A stretch of DNA of 37,876 nucleotides from a virus. Location of the stretch: IMG/VR virus record IMGVR_UViG_3300044712_001478, positions 1-37,876 of that record. One strand, written 5' to 3'. Positions 1-7,036 of this stretch are shown piece after piece. Both the position numbers and the translations under genes were made by a program. The stretch's first letter is position 1. Each line of letters starts with the position of its first letter. The notes under the pieces are model-generated. The model was not told where the DNA came from and made no database searches. It saw only the letters and a list, made by a program, of their open reading frames with translations.

Positions 1-29
1 AAACGTCGTAACAGGAGCGGGAACCTTTA
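1..29. repeat. Terminal direct repeat (left copy)
   Basis: These 29 bases are identical to 37848-37876. Joining the ends at the repeat gives a circle of 37847 bp and keeps the tail-spike frame open across the junction. An overlap this short is most simply the assembly signature of a circular or circularly permuted molecule, not a biological terminal repeat. Confidence 0.93.
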
Positions 30-553
30 CTTTTACAGATATAAATTTCAGCTCGTCAGGAATCACAATAAATCCAACGACTCAGACAGCTCAATATACA
101 AATCTAGGTTGTCATATGGCTACGGGACAACCTGCTTTCTCGGCAAAAGTTTCATCGGTTGTTGATAATGTCACGGGAGACGGAACGGAATATACTGTTA
201 TTTCGACTACGGAGCTTTTTGATCAGGCATCAAATTATAACAATGGGACTGGCATTTTTACGGCACCAATAACAGGTAGATATCAATTTAATGGATTTGT
301 TTTAATGCAAAATACAACCAGTGGAATGGCTGCGATATTTGAAATAATAACTTCGAACAATTCATTTCTATTTGGAAATTTAGCAACTATAAATGTTAAT
401 GGAAATTTTCCAATGGGGCTTTCTATTTTTTGTGACATGGATGCAGCAGATACGGCAGATATGAGAATTCTTTTGGGCAATGGAAGTAAGGTTGCAGATC
501 TTTATGGTGGCGGAGATATTAGATCTGGTTTTAGTGGTTTTTTAGTATGTTAA
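1..553 (+). CDS. Tail spike or fibre, C-terminal part (continues from 37012)
   Basis: This is the 3' part of the gene that begins at 37012. Frame 2 is open from base 2 to the stop at 551-553, so the ATG at 116 is internal and not the true start. After joining, the protein has 462 residues. The last ~130 residues (asparagine-rich YNNGTG, then FTAPITGRYQFNGFV and a closing FSGFLVC strand) have the strand pattern of a C1q/TNF-like trimeric jelly roll, a fold often found at the receptor-binding tip of phage spikes. The preceding part is a predicted parallel beta-helix. The role in host recognition is inferred from fold and position. Confidence 0.85.
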   Translation, partial: NVVTGAGTFTFTDINFSSSGITINPTTQTAQYTNLGCHMATGQPAFSAKVSSVVDNVTGDGTEYTVISTTELFDQASNYNNGTGIFTAPITGRYQFNGFVLMQNTTSGMAAIFEIITSNNSFLFGNLATINVNGNFPMGLSIFCDMDAADTADMRILLGNGSKVADLYGGGDIRSGFSGFLVC

Positions 554-562
554 AGAGGTATT

Positions 563-895
563 ATGAAAGTAGAAAGTAATTTAAATACAGAAGAAGAACT
601 TCAGATAGTTATAACATTAAGCAAAGAAGACCAGCTTTGTCTAAAACACGACTTAATTGACATTGTAGAGTGGTATAGCAAAGGTCCATCTTCTGAAAAG
701 ATTTGTAACTGTCGAAAGAGGATGATAAAGGATTATAAAGAAACTCTAATGAAATCTCCAGAACTTCAAAAGATGACTCTAGAAGATGTCAATTCCTTAC
801 TTGGCAATGAGATGATGATATGTGAGAAGATATCGAAACTTCCAGAGTATAAGAACAGAGTCCAGAGAGAAGTAAGCGTCTCTAGTCTAGTATAG
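563..895 (+). CDS. Small conserved tail-associated protein
   Basis: 110 residues, starting 9 bases after the spike stop with AGAGG upstream. The pattern LSKEDQLCLKHDLIDIVEW...KICNCRKRMIKDY followed by a charged C-terminus resembles, from memory, a short family found downstream of tail-fibre genes in aquatic phages; no function is established. It has no membrane segment. The stop overlaps the convergent gene on the other strand by 14 bases (882-895), so this is the boundary between the late rightward and early leftward transcription units. A fibre chaperone role is possible from position only. Confidence 0.7.
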   Translation: MKVESNLNTEEELQIVITLSKEDQLCLKHDLIDIVEWYSKGPSSEKICNCRKRMIKDYKETLMKSPELQKMTLEDVNSLLGNEMMICEKISKLPEYKNRVQREVSVSSLV

Positions 896-1154
896 GCCTA
901 TGATCATCTGGCTCGTCTTCATTGTCTTGGGGTTGCTTGTTGAGAATCTTTAAGATATCTCTCTTGGTAGTGTCAACTTCGATGACATAGCAATAAGGTT
1001 GTGCAATATGCCTCCAGAGCTTGATATTTACTACTTGGCAATTATCTTCTTTAATAGTTCTTATCATTTCATCCATGAGATCGGTATCAGTGAAGATGAA
1101 TTCGTTGCAGAATAGATAGGTAGGCAAAAATAGTAAAAAAGCTACGTATCTCAT
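882..1154 (-). CDS. Small probable exported protein
   Basis: 90 residues, last gene of the leftward block. Residues 1-16 form a hydrophobic N-terminus typical of a signal peptide (MRYVAFLLFLPTYLFC), followed by an acidic mature part. The cysteine at 16 lies in LFC, which is not a good lipobox. The ATG overlaps the stop of the preceding 45-residue gene in an ATGA, so translation is probably coupled. Periplasmic location is inferred; function unknown. Confidence 0.65.
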   Translation of the reverse strand: MRYVAFLLFLPTYLFCNEFIFTDTDLMDEMIRTIKEDNCQVVNIKLWRHIAQPYCYVIEVDTTKRDILKILNKQPQDNEDEPDDHRPILD

Positions 1155-1288
1155 TCTATTTCCTTTTTGTCATTTCTCAAGACTTCTTCCGTAAATTGGG
1201 TGAGAGCATGAAAGAGTTGTTCATTGCCATCTCTTTTCGCTTTGATGATAGCTGCTAAAAGTGCAAGATATTGCTCAGGTTTTAGCAT
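1151..1288 (-). CDS. Short hypothetical protein, 45 aa
   Basis: Begins MLKPEQYLALLAAIIKAKRD and is mostly helical and charged. The reading frame fills the gap between two larger genes, starts after GAGAGAAATAAG, and ends in an ATGA overlap with the next gene, all as expected for a real gene in this tight operon. No family recognised. Confidence 0.6.
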   Translation of the reverse strand: MLKPEQYLALLAAIIKAKRDGNEQLFHALTQFTEEVLRNDKKEIE

Positions 1289-1493
1289 TCTTATTTCTCT
1301 CTTCGATTAGTAGAAGCCTGGCGTGAAAATCCTTAGATTCAGCTTCCCATCTATCCCTAAATTCCTTCATTTCTTGCTGAGCTCTTCGTCTATCCTCATT
1401 ACATTCTCTAAATAAATATAATGTTGTTGAGATAGATGCAAAAATCAATGCTATATTTGCTCCAACAATTGTAAAAACTTGTGTCCATTCCAT
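1275..1493 (-). CDS. Small membrane protein with coiled-coil tail (MEW family)
   Basis: 72 residues from the ATG at 1493, chosen over an upstream GTG at 1499 because AAGGTG lies at proper distance and the N-terminus then matches a paralogue at 18371. Residues 4-28 form one membrane segment (FTIVGANIALIFASISTTLYLF), and the rest is a charged helix. The start MEWTQVFTIVG parallels MEWIQTLFIVG at 18371 and the layout matches 7435-7686. Function unknown; holin-like, exclusion or membrane-tether roles are all possible. Confidence 0.68.
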   Translation of the reverse strand: MEWTQVFTIVGANIALIFASISTTLYLFRECNEDRRRAQQEMKEFRDRWEAESKDFHARLLLIEERNKNAKT

Positions 1494-1495
1494 AA

Positions 1496-1753
1496 TCACC
1501 TTACAAACAATTTAATCTTTTCTTCTTCACCAAAAATCTGAGGATTCAGTTCTTCAATAGTCGGTGTCTCTGGCTTGTTCGCATGCTTCCAGCATATCAC
1601 TTTTCTACCTTCAGGTACAAGCCAGCCGATCTGTGGGCTAAATCGAACTAGCCTTACAACATCAAGTTCATCTTCTAGACATACCCAACACCAATTTTCT
1701 GGGTCAGTCCCCTGTAGTGGTAGTTTCGTCTCGCAATAAGTCCACGGGTTCAT
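1496..1753 (-). CDS. Hypothetical protein, weakly DUF551-like
   Basis: 85 residues. The spacing of NPWTYCETKLPLQG, a central WVCLEDELDVVRL and a later VICWKHANKPETP recalls the short DUF551-type phage proteins (Trp, Leu-Pro, valine-rich strand, Trp, proline pair), but the match is by eye and weak. It has GAAGG upstream of the ATG. Its first 50 bases overlap the 3' end of the preceding gene in another frame. Confidence 0.55.
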   Translation of the reverse strand: MNPWTYCETKLPLQGTDPENWCWVCLEDELDVVRLVRFSPQIGWLVPEGRKVICWKHANKPETPTIEELNPQIFGEEEKIKLFVR

Positions 1754-2276
1754 CTTTAACCTTCTTCGCCTTTCTCTTTTGACTTTCTTTTATGAGATGA
1801 ATATTTTTCTTTATAGTGATTAAACTTTCGCACATTTTATCTTGTAATTTTTGCACATCTTTAAAATTACTGTAAACTGAAAAATTTTCCTTCTGAACAT
1901 AGTCGGTTATTCTATTAACACTTTCTTGTTGATTTGTTAAAACCTTATCTATAAGTAAGTTAAATCTAGAAGCGCTTATGTGTGTGTTATTTATTTCATT
2001 TATAATTCCTTGCATATACATAACAACACTATCAAAAAACGTTCTTATTTCTTGCGTTCGTTTATCGTCTAGCTCGGATATTTGCTCGGAGAACTTCTTG
2101 TTAAACAATTCAATATCGAATATTTCTATCACTTGATTTAAAACTCTCATTGCATCTTCTATCTTTTGATCTCTTGAAATGCAATTTTCAACAATTAAGT
2201 TTTTTATATTTTTTATAAAAAACAACGCGATCAAGTGAAAATATAAACATATAATCAAAACATATAGCCAGTCCAT
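1704..2276 (-). CDS. Membrane-anchored coiled-coil protein
   Basis: 190 residues. Residues 3-26 (WLYVLIICLYFHLIALFFIKNI) form an N-terminal membrane anchor; the remainder is long amphipathic helix rich in Lys, Glu, Asn and Gln, ending in a basic KRKAKKVKD stretch. The design (MDW start, one anchor, helical tail) repeats that of the smaller MEW-type proteins in this genome. It starts one base after the exonuclease stop. No family recognised. Confidence 0.65.
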   Translation of the reverse strand: MDWLYVLIICLYFHLIALFFIKNIKNLIVENCISRDQKIEDAMRVLNQVIEIFDIELFNKKFSEQISELDDKRTQEIRTFFDSVVMYMQGIINEINNTHISASRFNLLIDKVLTNQQESVNRITDYVQKENFSVYSNFKDVQKLQDKMCESLITIKKNIHLIKESQKRKAKKVKDEPVDLLRDETTTTGD

Positions 2277-2277
2277 T

Positions 2278-2841
2278 TTAAATCCTTGGTTCTCTAAAGT
2301 TTTGTACGCAATCCCAAAATTCAGATTCTTTTCTCAAAAGTTCCTCAATGTATTTATCATCTCGATAAATTTCTAGCACTTTGCCTTCTAGGCCATTAAA
2401 ACTGAAGTAATAAGACTTTTCTAAACCTGAAACTTCTATCTGATGTTGAAGCTGAGGATAATATTTTTCTGGTATCTTTCCATCGAGGGCGCATTGGTAA
2501 TCTTTTTTACCTGGGCACTTAATTTCAACTATATTCTTACCAAATAGGTCAATTCCATCGAAAGAAGCGACCATGTAATCGATCTTTGGATGTTGCACGA
2601 CTTCGGGAAAAACAATTAGACCGGTCATTTTTTCGAATTCTCTTCTCGCCTGGTCTTCTAGGTCATGGCCTCGTTTCATCGCAAAATTCATAGCTTTCTG
2701 TTCGACTAAACCTAGTTTCTGTTCCCATAGTTGAAGAGGAGTAGTCCATGGACTTATTTGCATGATTATGGGTGCGTCACTGGCGCCAATTTTCGATCGG
2801 CGCCATTCAAGCCAAAATGGAGTATTTTGCGTTGGGATCAC
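2278..2841 (-). CDS. YqaJ-type viral exonuclease
   Basis: 187 residues, the expected length for lambda-exonuclease-like YqaJ proteins. These degrade the 5' strand of linear double-stranded DNA and hand the 3' overhang to an annealing protein such as RecT. Visible motifs: RRSKIGASDAP near residue 14 (the family helix with Gly-Ala-Ser), a RGHDLEDQARREFE helix near 58, the metal site SFDGID...IVEIKCPG around 93-112 (Asp, Glu-x-Lys), and YYPQLQHQ near 127. The start is a GTG overlapping the previous stop (TAGTG) with GAGG seven bases upstream. Its partner recT lies upstream but across a terminator-like stretch, so the two may be expressed separately. Confidence 0.88.
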   Translation of the reverse strand: MIPTQNTPFWLEWRRSKIGASDAPIIMQISPWTTPLQLWEQKLGLVEQKAMNFAMKRGHDLEDQARREFEKMTGLIVFPEVVQHPKIDYMVASFDGIDLFGKNIVEIKCPGKKDYQCALDGKIPEKYYPQLQHQIEVSGLEKSYYFSFNGLEGKVLEIYRDDKYIEELLRKESEFWDCVQNFREPRI

Positions 2842-3140
2842 TATTTTTCCTCTCTATTAAACTTTTCTACATCATTTTCAAATCTTTCTATAAGCTTCTT
2901 TCCTTCGCTTTCTGGTAGGTGTTTAGACCCTTCTATTAGATATTCTCTTGTTAGTTGAACAATGTCTGCATCTTTATCCAAACAAGCTATTTCATATTTT
3001 AAATATCTAAAGTTCAAATCACTCATTTTTCGCGAGTTTTCAAAATTTTCATTAGATATTTTTATGATTAAGAAAAACCCACATATATTTATGAGAATCA
3101 TAACAATCACTAGTAGAGAAAACCATATGGTTTTTTTCAT
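2841..3140 (-). CDS. Small membrane protein, 99 aa
   Basis: The ATG at 3140 is chosen because AAGGAAG lies just upstream and the protein then begins MKKTIWFSLLVIVMILINIC, a membrane anchor or signal anchor. A longer frame to 3242 would add a basic stretch with no better start site. The remainder is a charged helical domain of about 70 residues. The stop overlaps the exonuclease GTG start. Function unknown. Confidence 0.65.
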   Translation of the reverse strand: MKKTIWFSLLVIVMILINICGFFLIIKISNENFENSRKMSDLNFRYLKYEIACLDKDADIVQLTREYLIEGSKHLPESEGKKLIERFENDVEKFNREEK

Positions 3141-3242
3141 ATTTTCTTCCTTAGTGTTCCTATTAAATTTCCATTGTCGATATATCTTGAGAGCTATTTT
3201 AAGCTTTTCGTGTCTCACACTTAAAAGTCTGGGCCTTGACAT

Positions 3243-3423
3243 AAAAACTGACCATTTTCAGGTGGTCACGAAAAAGGTTTCAGGAATCAGTCATTTTCTA
3301 TTTAGACTTACCCTTTCACCTAGGAAAACCCATCGTTCAGACTTACCGATAGGTTTTCTATCACTTACCTTTTCACTAGGTAAAAACATGGGGTCCAAGA
3401 AAAAAGCCTGGACCCCACCCTTT
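3243..3423. promoter_or_regulatory. Gene-free hairpin stack between recT and the exonuclease operon
   Basis: Three separate inverted repeats lie here. TGACCA (3249-3254) pairs with TGGTCA (3263-3268) and on the leftward strand is followed by GTTTTT. A 12-13 bp imperfect stem links about 3322-3334 to 3347-3359. GGGGTCCA (3390-3397) pairs with TGGACCCC (3409-3416). CTTACC also recurs at 3307, 3342 and 3364, and a CTTACC plus TTTCAC(C)TAGG unit occurs twice, 57 bp apart. I found no convincing leftward promoter in 3141-3240. Confidence 0.6.
3388..3420 (-). terminator. Rho-independent terminator after recT
   Basis: An 8-bp GC-rich stem, GGGGTCCA with TGGACCCC, around a T-rich loop lies about ten bases after the recT stop and is followed leftwards by ATGTTTTTA. 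On the rightward strand the same stem is followed by ACCCTTTTT, so it may act in both directions. Confidence 0.72.
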
Positions 3424-4260
3424 TTATTGAGCTTGTTCTTCTTCTTTCTGTAAAGCAGCTTTACATTCTTCGAGATTCTTGTTTGTTGCCTTGAGTAATC
3501 TCTCGTAAAGACTCTCTGGAAGGTTTTCCAAGTTCTCAGTAACACCTTGCTTACCGCAAAAAGTCTTGATTGTGTCCCTAAATTCCCTTGAGCAGTCATT
3601 TAAGAGAAGAACCAAGTCTTCTGCTTGAGTCTTTGTGATCATGGGTTGGTTACACTTTGTAACCGACTCGATTTCGGCGACAATAGCCGGTTTCTGAGCA
3701 AGTTCTTGGTCAAAGTGAGCATAGGATCCTTTCTCTGCTTTCTCAGCTTCGATAGAGGCTCTAATCTCACCCTCAACATAACAACCTTTGAGTACGTCCG
3801 GAAACAATTGCCTTCCCAGCCTAGTGAGAGCACGAGCAAAGAGCATATCGCTCGTATACTTCTCCCATACTCCCTTATAGATACCTGCTTTTTTTGCCTC
3901 AGCTACACTAAAACTTGCCGTCCAGGTGTCCCCATTATCAGCCCTTTTTCCTCGCAAGATGCAACAATCATCGGTCGATGCTTCATCTTTTACTATGCTG
4001 TGACCAGCTCGTCGAATTAAGTAATTCATCGTATTCGACGACAATTCTACTTTTCCTTGCACGAAGTAAACTCCTCCATTAAGTGCTTCCATTGGGCTTA
4101 AGCCTATGCTTCGGGCCTTTTGGACTATAGTATAGATACCAACCTCCCCCATTCGAGCATAATGGGGTGTCTTCATCAGCTGAGCACAAAGCTTCTGTGT
4201 TTCTTCTAACTCGACGACTGATTTCTCATATTCGCTCATCACAACTAATTCTGAGGTCAT
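3424..4260 (-). CDS. recT: RecT-family single-strand annealing protein
   Basis: 278 residues, normal length for RecT. RecT coats single-stranded DNA and anneals complementary strands during phage recombination. The family core is visible: an N-terminal helix, TIVQKARSIGLSPMEALNGG near residue 44, YFVQGKVELSSNTMNYLIRRAGH around 65-88, TASFSVAEAKKAGI near 114-130, and MLFARALTRLGRQLFPDVLKG around 138-160. The C-terminus is acidic and Gln-rich. It pairs functionally with the YqaJ exonuclease. The 3' end contains the palindrome TGTAAAGCAGCTTTACA that recurs at 29114. Confidence 0.92.
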   Translation of the reverse strand: MTSELVVMSEYEKSVVELEETQKLCAQLMKTPHYARMGEVGIYTIVQKARSIGLSPMEALNGGVYFVQGKVELSSNTMNYLIRRAGHSIVKDEASTDDCCILRGKRADNGDTWTASFSVAEAKKAGIYKGVWEKYTSDMLFARALTRLGRQLFPDVLKGCYVEGEIRASIEAEKAEKGSYAHFDQELAQKPAIVAEIESVTKCNQPMITKTQAEDLVLLLNDCSREFRDTIKTFCGKQGVTENLENLPESLYERLLKATNKNLEECKAALQKEEEQAQ

Positions 4261-4262
4261 TT

Positions 4263-4427
4263 TTATTTCTCCGTGCAGGTTATTTTTTTGATTGTCTTGG
4301 CTCTGTATTGCTCACTGACCCATCTTTTGAAGATAGAGAGGGCATCGTTTTTATCCAGTGCTTTCACTTCTAAGCTTACAACCCAGGCGATGCCTGGGAT
4401 TTTTGCGTCTATCTCAAAAGTTCTCAT
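4263..4427 (-). CDS. Hypothetical protein, 54 aa
   Basis: Frame MRTFEIDAKIPGIAWVVSLE... to ...KKITCTEK, read between the 86-residue gene and recT. It is coupled to the former by a TAATG overlap (4425-4429), and its stop lies two bases before the recT start, with GGAGAAAT serving as the recT ribosome site. The beta-beta-alpha-like pattern and the gap-free packing support a real gene. No function known. Confidence 0.7.
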   Translation of the reverse strand: MRTFEIDAKIPGIAWVVSLEVKALDKNDALSIFKRWVSEQYRAKTIKKITCTEK

Positions 4428-4687
4428 TATAAACCTGCCTTCATCATAGCGTGGACTTGATCGTAAATTGGGTTTGGTATTAGATCTTTTCTATGAGCTA
4501 CCTTTAGGTCTTCATCAGTAAATTTAAAATAGTCTTCACCAATCAATGCCTGACATAGAAATTTGATGCTATTATTTACTCTATCTTCTACGATGCTTTC
4601 TCTTGAGTCGTACAATTCTTCTACTAAAGCATGGAGCGCTTCTCCTGCTTGATGGAAGTAGTCTGGATTTATCATATTGCTTTTCAT
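4427..4687 (-). CDS. First gene of the leftward early operon, 86 aa, unknown
   Basis: 86 residues, helical and acidic, with an internal HQAGEALHALVEELYDSRES helix. AAGG lies seven bases before the ATG. It is the first gene behind the divergent operator region and is coupled to the 54-residue gene and recT, so an early role in recombination or regulation is likely by context. No family recognised. Confidence 0.7.
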   Translation of the reverse strand: MKSNMINPDYFHQAGEALHALVEELYDSRESIVEDRVNNSIKFLCQALIGEDYFKFTDEDLKVAHRKDLIPNPIYDQVHAMMKAGL

Positions 4688-4706
4688 TGTATTTCCTTAT
4701 GTCTTG

Positions 4707-4733
4707 GCCCACTCTGACAAGTGGGCTGTTTTT
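4707..4733 (+). terminator. Hairpin in the leader of the leftward operon
   Basis: GCCCACT (4707-4713) pairs with AGTGGGC (4720-4726), followed on the rightward strand by TGTTTTT. Read rightwards it is a compact terminator that would shield the operator region from antisense transcription. Read leftwards it forms a leader hairpin just before the ribosome site of the first gene. Confidence 0.45.
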
Positions 4734-4787
4734 CTCATCAAAACCTATTGAGCTCAAACTTGCTTTCGAGTTCTTGTCTTGATGGCT

Positions 4788-4875
4788 TAAATATACAACG
4801 TTGTATCATTTTAGCGCAAGCATAAAAGACGAAAATCTTTCGGTTGTATAAAATCAGGATAAGGTTGTATACTTG
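4788..4875. promoter_or_regulatory. Divergent promoter and operator region of the repressor
   Basis: A perfect 14-bp palindrome, ATACAACGTTGTAT, lies at 4793-4806, and its half-site GTTGTAT recurs at 4843-4849 and 4864-4870, the last two 21 bp apart (two helical turns). Rightwards, TTGTAT (4844-4849), an 18-bp spacer and TATACT (4868-4873) form a promoter for the repressor, with half-sites overlapping both boxes. Leftwards, TTGCGC, an 18-bp spacer and TATATT span the palindrome and could drive the recT operon. This layout suits one repressor controlling both directions. Confidence 0.65.
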
Positions 4876-4908
4876 GTGTTATAAGAAATAACTTACAAGG
4901 AAAAACAT

Positions 4909-5166
4909 ATGTATCTAGACCAATTTTTATTTAAATATAATATTTCAGCTAAAGAACTAGCTAAGAAAATGAATTCATCTCAGACGTACATTTCAGGTGT
5001 TATAACAGGAAGAGTTACTCCATCCATTAAATTTGCGAATGAACTTGAAAAAGTAACTCACGGAAAAGTTTCATGGGTTGAAGTAATTGAAGGAGGGAAG
5101 ATGACACATGAACAAAGGAATTTGACTCCTCAAGAGATTGAAGAGATGAAGTCATGGGTAGAATAA
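4909..5166 (+). CDS. Cro/CI-like helix-turn-helix repressor
   Basis: 85 residues with an XRE-type helix-turn-helix over about residues 9-60: ISAKELAKKMNSSQTYISGVITGRVTPS carries the paired helices with the expected small residue at the turn and a Ser-Gln recognition helix start. The C-terminal ~25 residues are acidic, and there is no LexA-like peptidase domain, so it is Cro-sized and not a self-cleaving CI. AAGG precedes the ATG. It faces the leftward recT operon across the operators. It probably sets the lysis-lysogeny choice and represses itself. Confidence 0.8.
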   Translation: MYLDQFLFKYNISAKELAKKMNSSQTYISGVITGRVTPSIKFANELEKVTHGKVSWVEVIEGGKMTHEQRNLTPQEIEEMKSWVE

Positions 5167-5167
5167 A

Positions 5168-5187
5168 AGGGGGCACGTACGCCCCCT
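5168..5187. other. GC-rich hairpin after the repressor
   Basis: AGGGGGC (5168-5174) and GCCCCCT (5181-5187) form a 7-bp stem with a six-base loop, directly after the repressor stop. It has no T-run, so it may be an RNA-stabilising or factor-dependent termination hairpin and not an intrinsic terminator. Confidence 0.45.
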
Positions 5188-5209
5188 ACGGGAGAGGTGA
5201 TAAGGCATC

Positions 5210-5290
5210 ATGAAAAAGTTTATGAGAAAGGCGTCGACCGTCACTCTCGAAAAGGCATTCATAGACACGCGGTCGACAAGCGCACCTTAA
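5210..5290 (+). CDS. Possible 26-residue peptide
   Basis: The frame begins MKKFMRKASTVTLEKAFIDT and has AAGG at the right distance. It lies over an inverted repeat, GTCGACCG with CGGTCGAC, about 27 bases apart. The basic N-terminus and good ribosome site are the only support; this stretch may equally be a structured untranslated RNA. Confidence 0.3.
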   Translation: MKKFMRKASTVTLEKAFIDTRSTSAP

Positions 5291-5321
5291 CAATGTAAAG
5301 AAATTATCACAAGGGAAAAAG

Positions 5322-5657
5322 ATGAGGCCATTGGAAAAATTCACATTAGACGATGAAGCGGATGGTTATCTAGAAAATAATCTAAATATGAATGCTCTTT
5401 TATATAATTACCTTTCAGAAGATGAAAGATATATTTTCATGTATTTTTCAACAAAATCAGAAAAAGAAAGCTATTTTCAAGAAGAATATAACAAATTTGT
5501 TAAGAATAAGCCTGAGCTTGTTTTAGGAATTAAAAAATGTTTACGTGAACAGTTAGTGGATCTCTTGTTTATTTTGAGCAACAGAAAATATATTGAGGCC
5601 TCAAAAGAAAAAATCATTCCAGTGATGAGAGCGTTGAAAGACGACTTGGGATTTTAA
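5322..5657 (+). CDS. Hypothetical early protein, 111 aa
   Basis: Acidic, helical protein with AAGGG upstream of the ATG. It has no membrane segment and no motif I recognise; aromatic residues are frequent (YLENN, YNYLSEDERYIFMYF). Position between repressor and replication initiator suggests an early regulator or accessory replication factor, by context only. Confidence 0.65.
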   Translation: MRPLEKFTLDDEADGYLENNLNMNALLYNYLSEDERYIFMYFSTKSEKESYFQEEYNKFVKNKPELVLGIKKCLREQLVDLLFILSNRKYIEASKEKIIPVMRALKDDLGF

Positions 5658-5875
5658 AAACCTTGAGCTAAATGTGGCTTGAGAATATGAACGGTGAGTT
5701 CGGTAAGAAAGAAGTCACCCCCATCCTCTAGTAAAGGATATAGGGGGCGAAAGAAAGCAAATTGATACCTTTCTTTATGGCTGACCAAGACAAATAACGC
5801 AACAAAAAAAGAAAGTCTTGGCATCTGGCTTCATTACTTACCTAAGAATTAAAAACTTTAATTTCGAGGGTAGTT
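5658..5875. promoter_or_regulatory. Structured leader before the replication gene
   Basis: Gene-free. It holds a strong hairpin (CCCCCATCCT at 5718-5727 with AGGATATAGGGGG at 5735-5747, three-base bulge) and a second inverted repeat (CCAAGAC 5785-5791 with GTCTTGG 5815-5821). An open frame of 19 codons from about 5675 ends inside the first hairpin but lacks a ribosome site. The arrangement could be an attenuator or antitermination leader; no clear promoter was found. Confidence 0.4.
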
Positions 5876-7036
5876 ATGTCAGAGCAAATCAAAAATATCG
5901 AAGTCGAAACAGAAATTGACAATCAAGCTGAAGAAGAATGTGTAAATGGATCTAGCAAGCATCAATATTTTGCACAAGTTCCAGAATTTTCTTTTCATCT
6001 TCTTCAAAATCCAGATTTCAGAGTATATGCAACATATATAAAAGTAATAGGGTGGAATGGCAAATGCTTTGCATCTAGAGAATATATTGCTGGTCTTTGT
6101 AAAATTGATGTTAAAACTCTTAATAGGGCAATAGAAAGGCTTTGTTTACCTTGTGAGGAATTGGGTGGTATTCCACTTATTGAGGTAAGAAGAAGGACTG
6201 CTTCAAACGGAAGAACCATGACAAATCAGGTTTTTCTAACTGATATTTGGGATCTGAATGTTGCCTTCACAAGAAAGGTAATTCAAGAAGCAAAAGAGCG
6301 AAAAGGGGAGGGGGGCACAATGCCCCATAGGGAGGGGGACAAAATTCCCCCCTCCCCCCTAATTTGCAGTGAAAAGGGGAGGGGGGCACAATTCCCCCCT
6401 GAGGGGGGCACAATTCCCCCCAAAGAATATTCTTCTCTTAAGAAGAGTATTGATAAAGAAACAACAACATCCGGAACGCGTGCGCGCGAAGACGCTGCTG
6501 CCGCTTCGGATCGCAAGGAGGACCTTGCTTTGGATCTTGGCGAAGACGCCGCTGTTTCGGATGTTGTTGTTTCTTCTATAGAAAAATTGAAGATTCAAGA
6601 AGCCTTGGTCAACATTCGATTCGCTGAGATAGACATCGTGGCCGTCATGAAACTTAATCCCACCTTCAAGCAAGTTGATAAAGCAATAGCTTGTCTACTT
6701 GGGAGTAAGACACCGACAAGTAATCCAATTGGTTATATTATCAAAGCTATAAGAGAAAATTGGGAGCCTGAAAAAAAAGTACAAAAAGAAATAGAGAAAG
6801 AAGAACAAAAGAAAATTGAGAAATCAATTCATGAAAAAATGATTGAATTTGAAAAGGCTATTCCAGAAGAGAAAAGGAACTTAGTTAAAGTTTATGATAC
6901 ATATTTACAAGTGAAAGTTCCAGGTTCTAAAGGTGGAAGAGATAATATTTATTATTCCGAATCATCTTTTAAAGATAAGTTCTTATGGCTATGTGATGAG
7001 ATTGTGAAAATGTCCAGCCTGAGGGCTTTCGCATGA
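5876..7036 (+). CDS. Replication initiator protein (phage O-like)
   Basis: 386 residues. Residues ~30-120 form a winged helix-turn-helix of the kind found in phage replication proteins (FASREYIAGLCKIDVKTLNRAIERL). A variable linker around 145-185 is encoded by the GC-rich iterons, and the C-terminal half has an NPIGYIIKAIRENWEPE motif seen in helicase-loading or DnaD-like initiator proteins, followed by a charged coiled coil. It probably binds its own gene's repeats to start replication with host polymerase; no phage polymerase or helicase was seen. GAGGG precedes the ATG. The stop overlaps the next start in ATGATGA. Confidence 0.8.
   Translation: MSEQIKNIEVETEIDNQAEEECVNGSSKHQYFAQVPEFSFHLLQNPDFRVYATYIKVIGWNGKCFASREYIAGLCKIDVKTLNRAIERLCLPCEELGGIPLIEVRRRTASNGRTMTNQVFLTDIWDLNVAFTRKVIQEAKERKGEGGTMPHREGDKIPPSPLICSEKGRGAQFPPEGGTIPPKEYSSLKKSIDKETTTSGTRAREDAAAASDRKEDLALDLGEDAAVSDVVVSSIEKLKIQEALVNIRFAEIDIVAVMKLNPTFKQVDKAIACLLGSKTPTSNPIGYIIKAIRENWEPEKKVQKEIEKEEQKKIEKSIHEKMIEFEKAIPEEKRNLVKVYDTYLQVKVPGSKGGRDNIYYSESSFKDKFLWLCDEIVKMSSLRAFA
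6300..6421. repeat. Iteron array inside the initiator gene (candidate origin)
   Basis: Four copies of a semi-palindromic repeat. Two are identical, GGGGGGCACAATTCCCCCC at 6381-6399 and 6403-6421, 22 bp apart (two helical turns); variants lie at 6310-6326 and 6334-6352. A 22-bp stretch at 6300-6321 recurs at 6371-6392. AT-rich DNA follows at 6422-6470, a plausible unwinding element. Iterons inside an initiator gene next to AT-rich DNA match the lambda origin plan. Confidence 0.72.

Noticed and set aside
1-29. Biological direct terminal repeats of a linear genome
   Set aside because: 29 bases inside a coding gene with perfect frame continuity is better explained by assembly of a circular or permuted molecule.
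3243-3386. Small open frames on the rightward strand opposite recT and the exonuclease genes
   Set aside because: They run antisense through clear genes and hairpins, lack ribosome sites, and show no protein-like composition.
5675-5734. 19-codon leader peptide before the replication gene
   Set aside because: It has no ribosome site; the overlap with a hairpin could be chance, so it is only noted in the leader entry.
6300-6421. CRISPR array or simple low-complexity slippage
   Set aside because: Units are in frame inside a gene, have no unique spacers, and two are exact 19-mers at helical spacing, which suits iterons.
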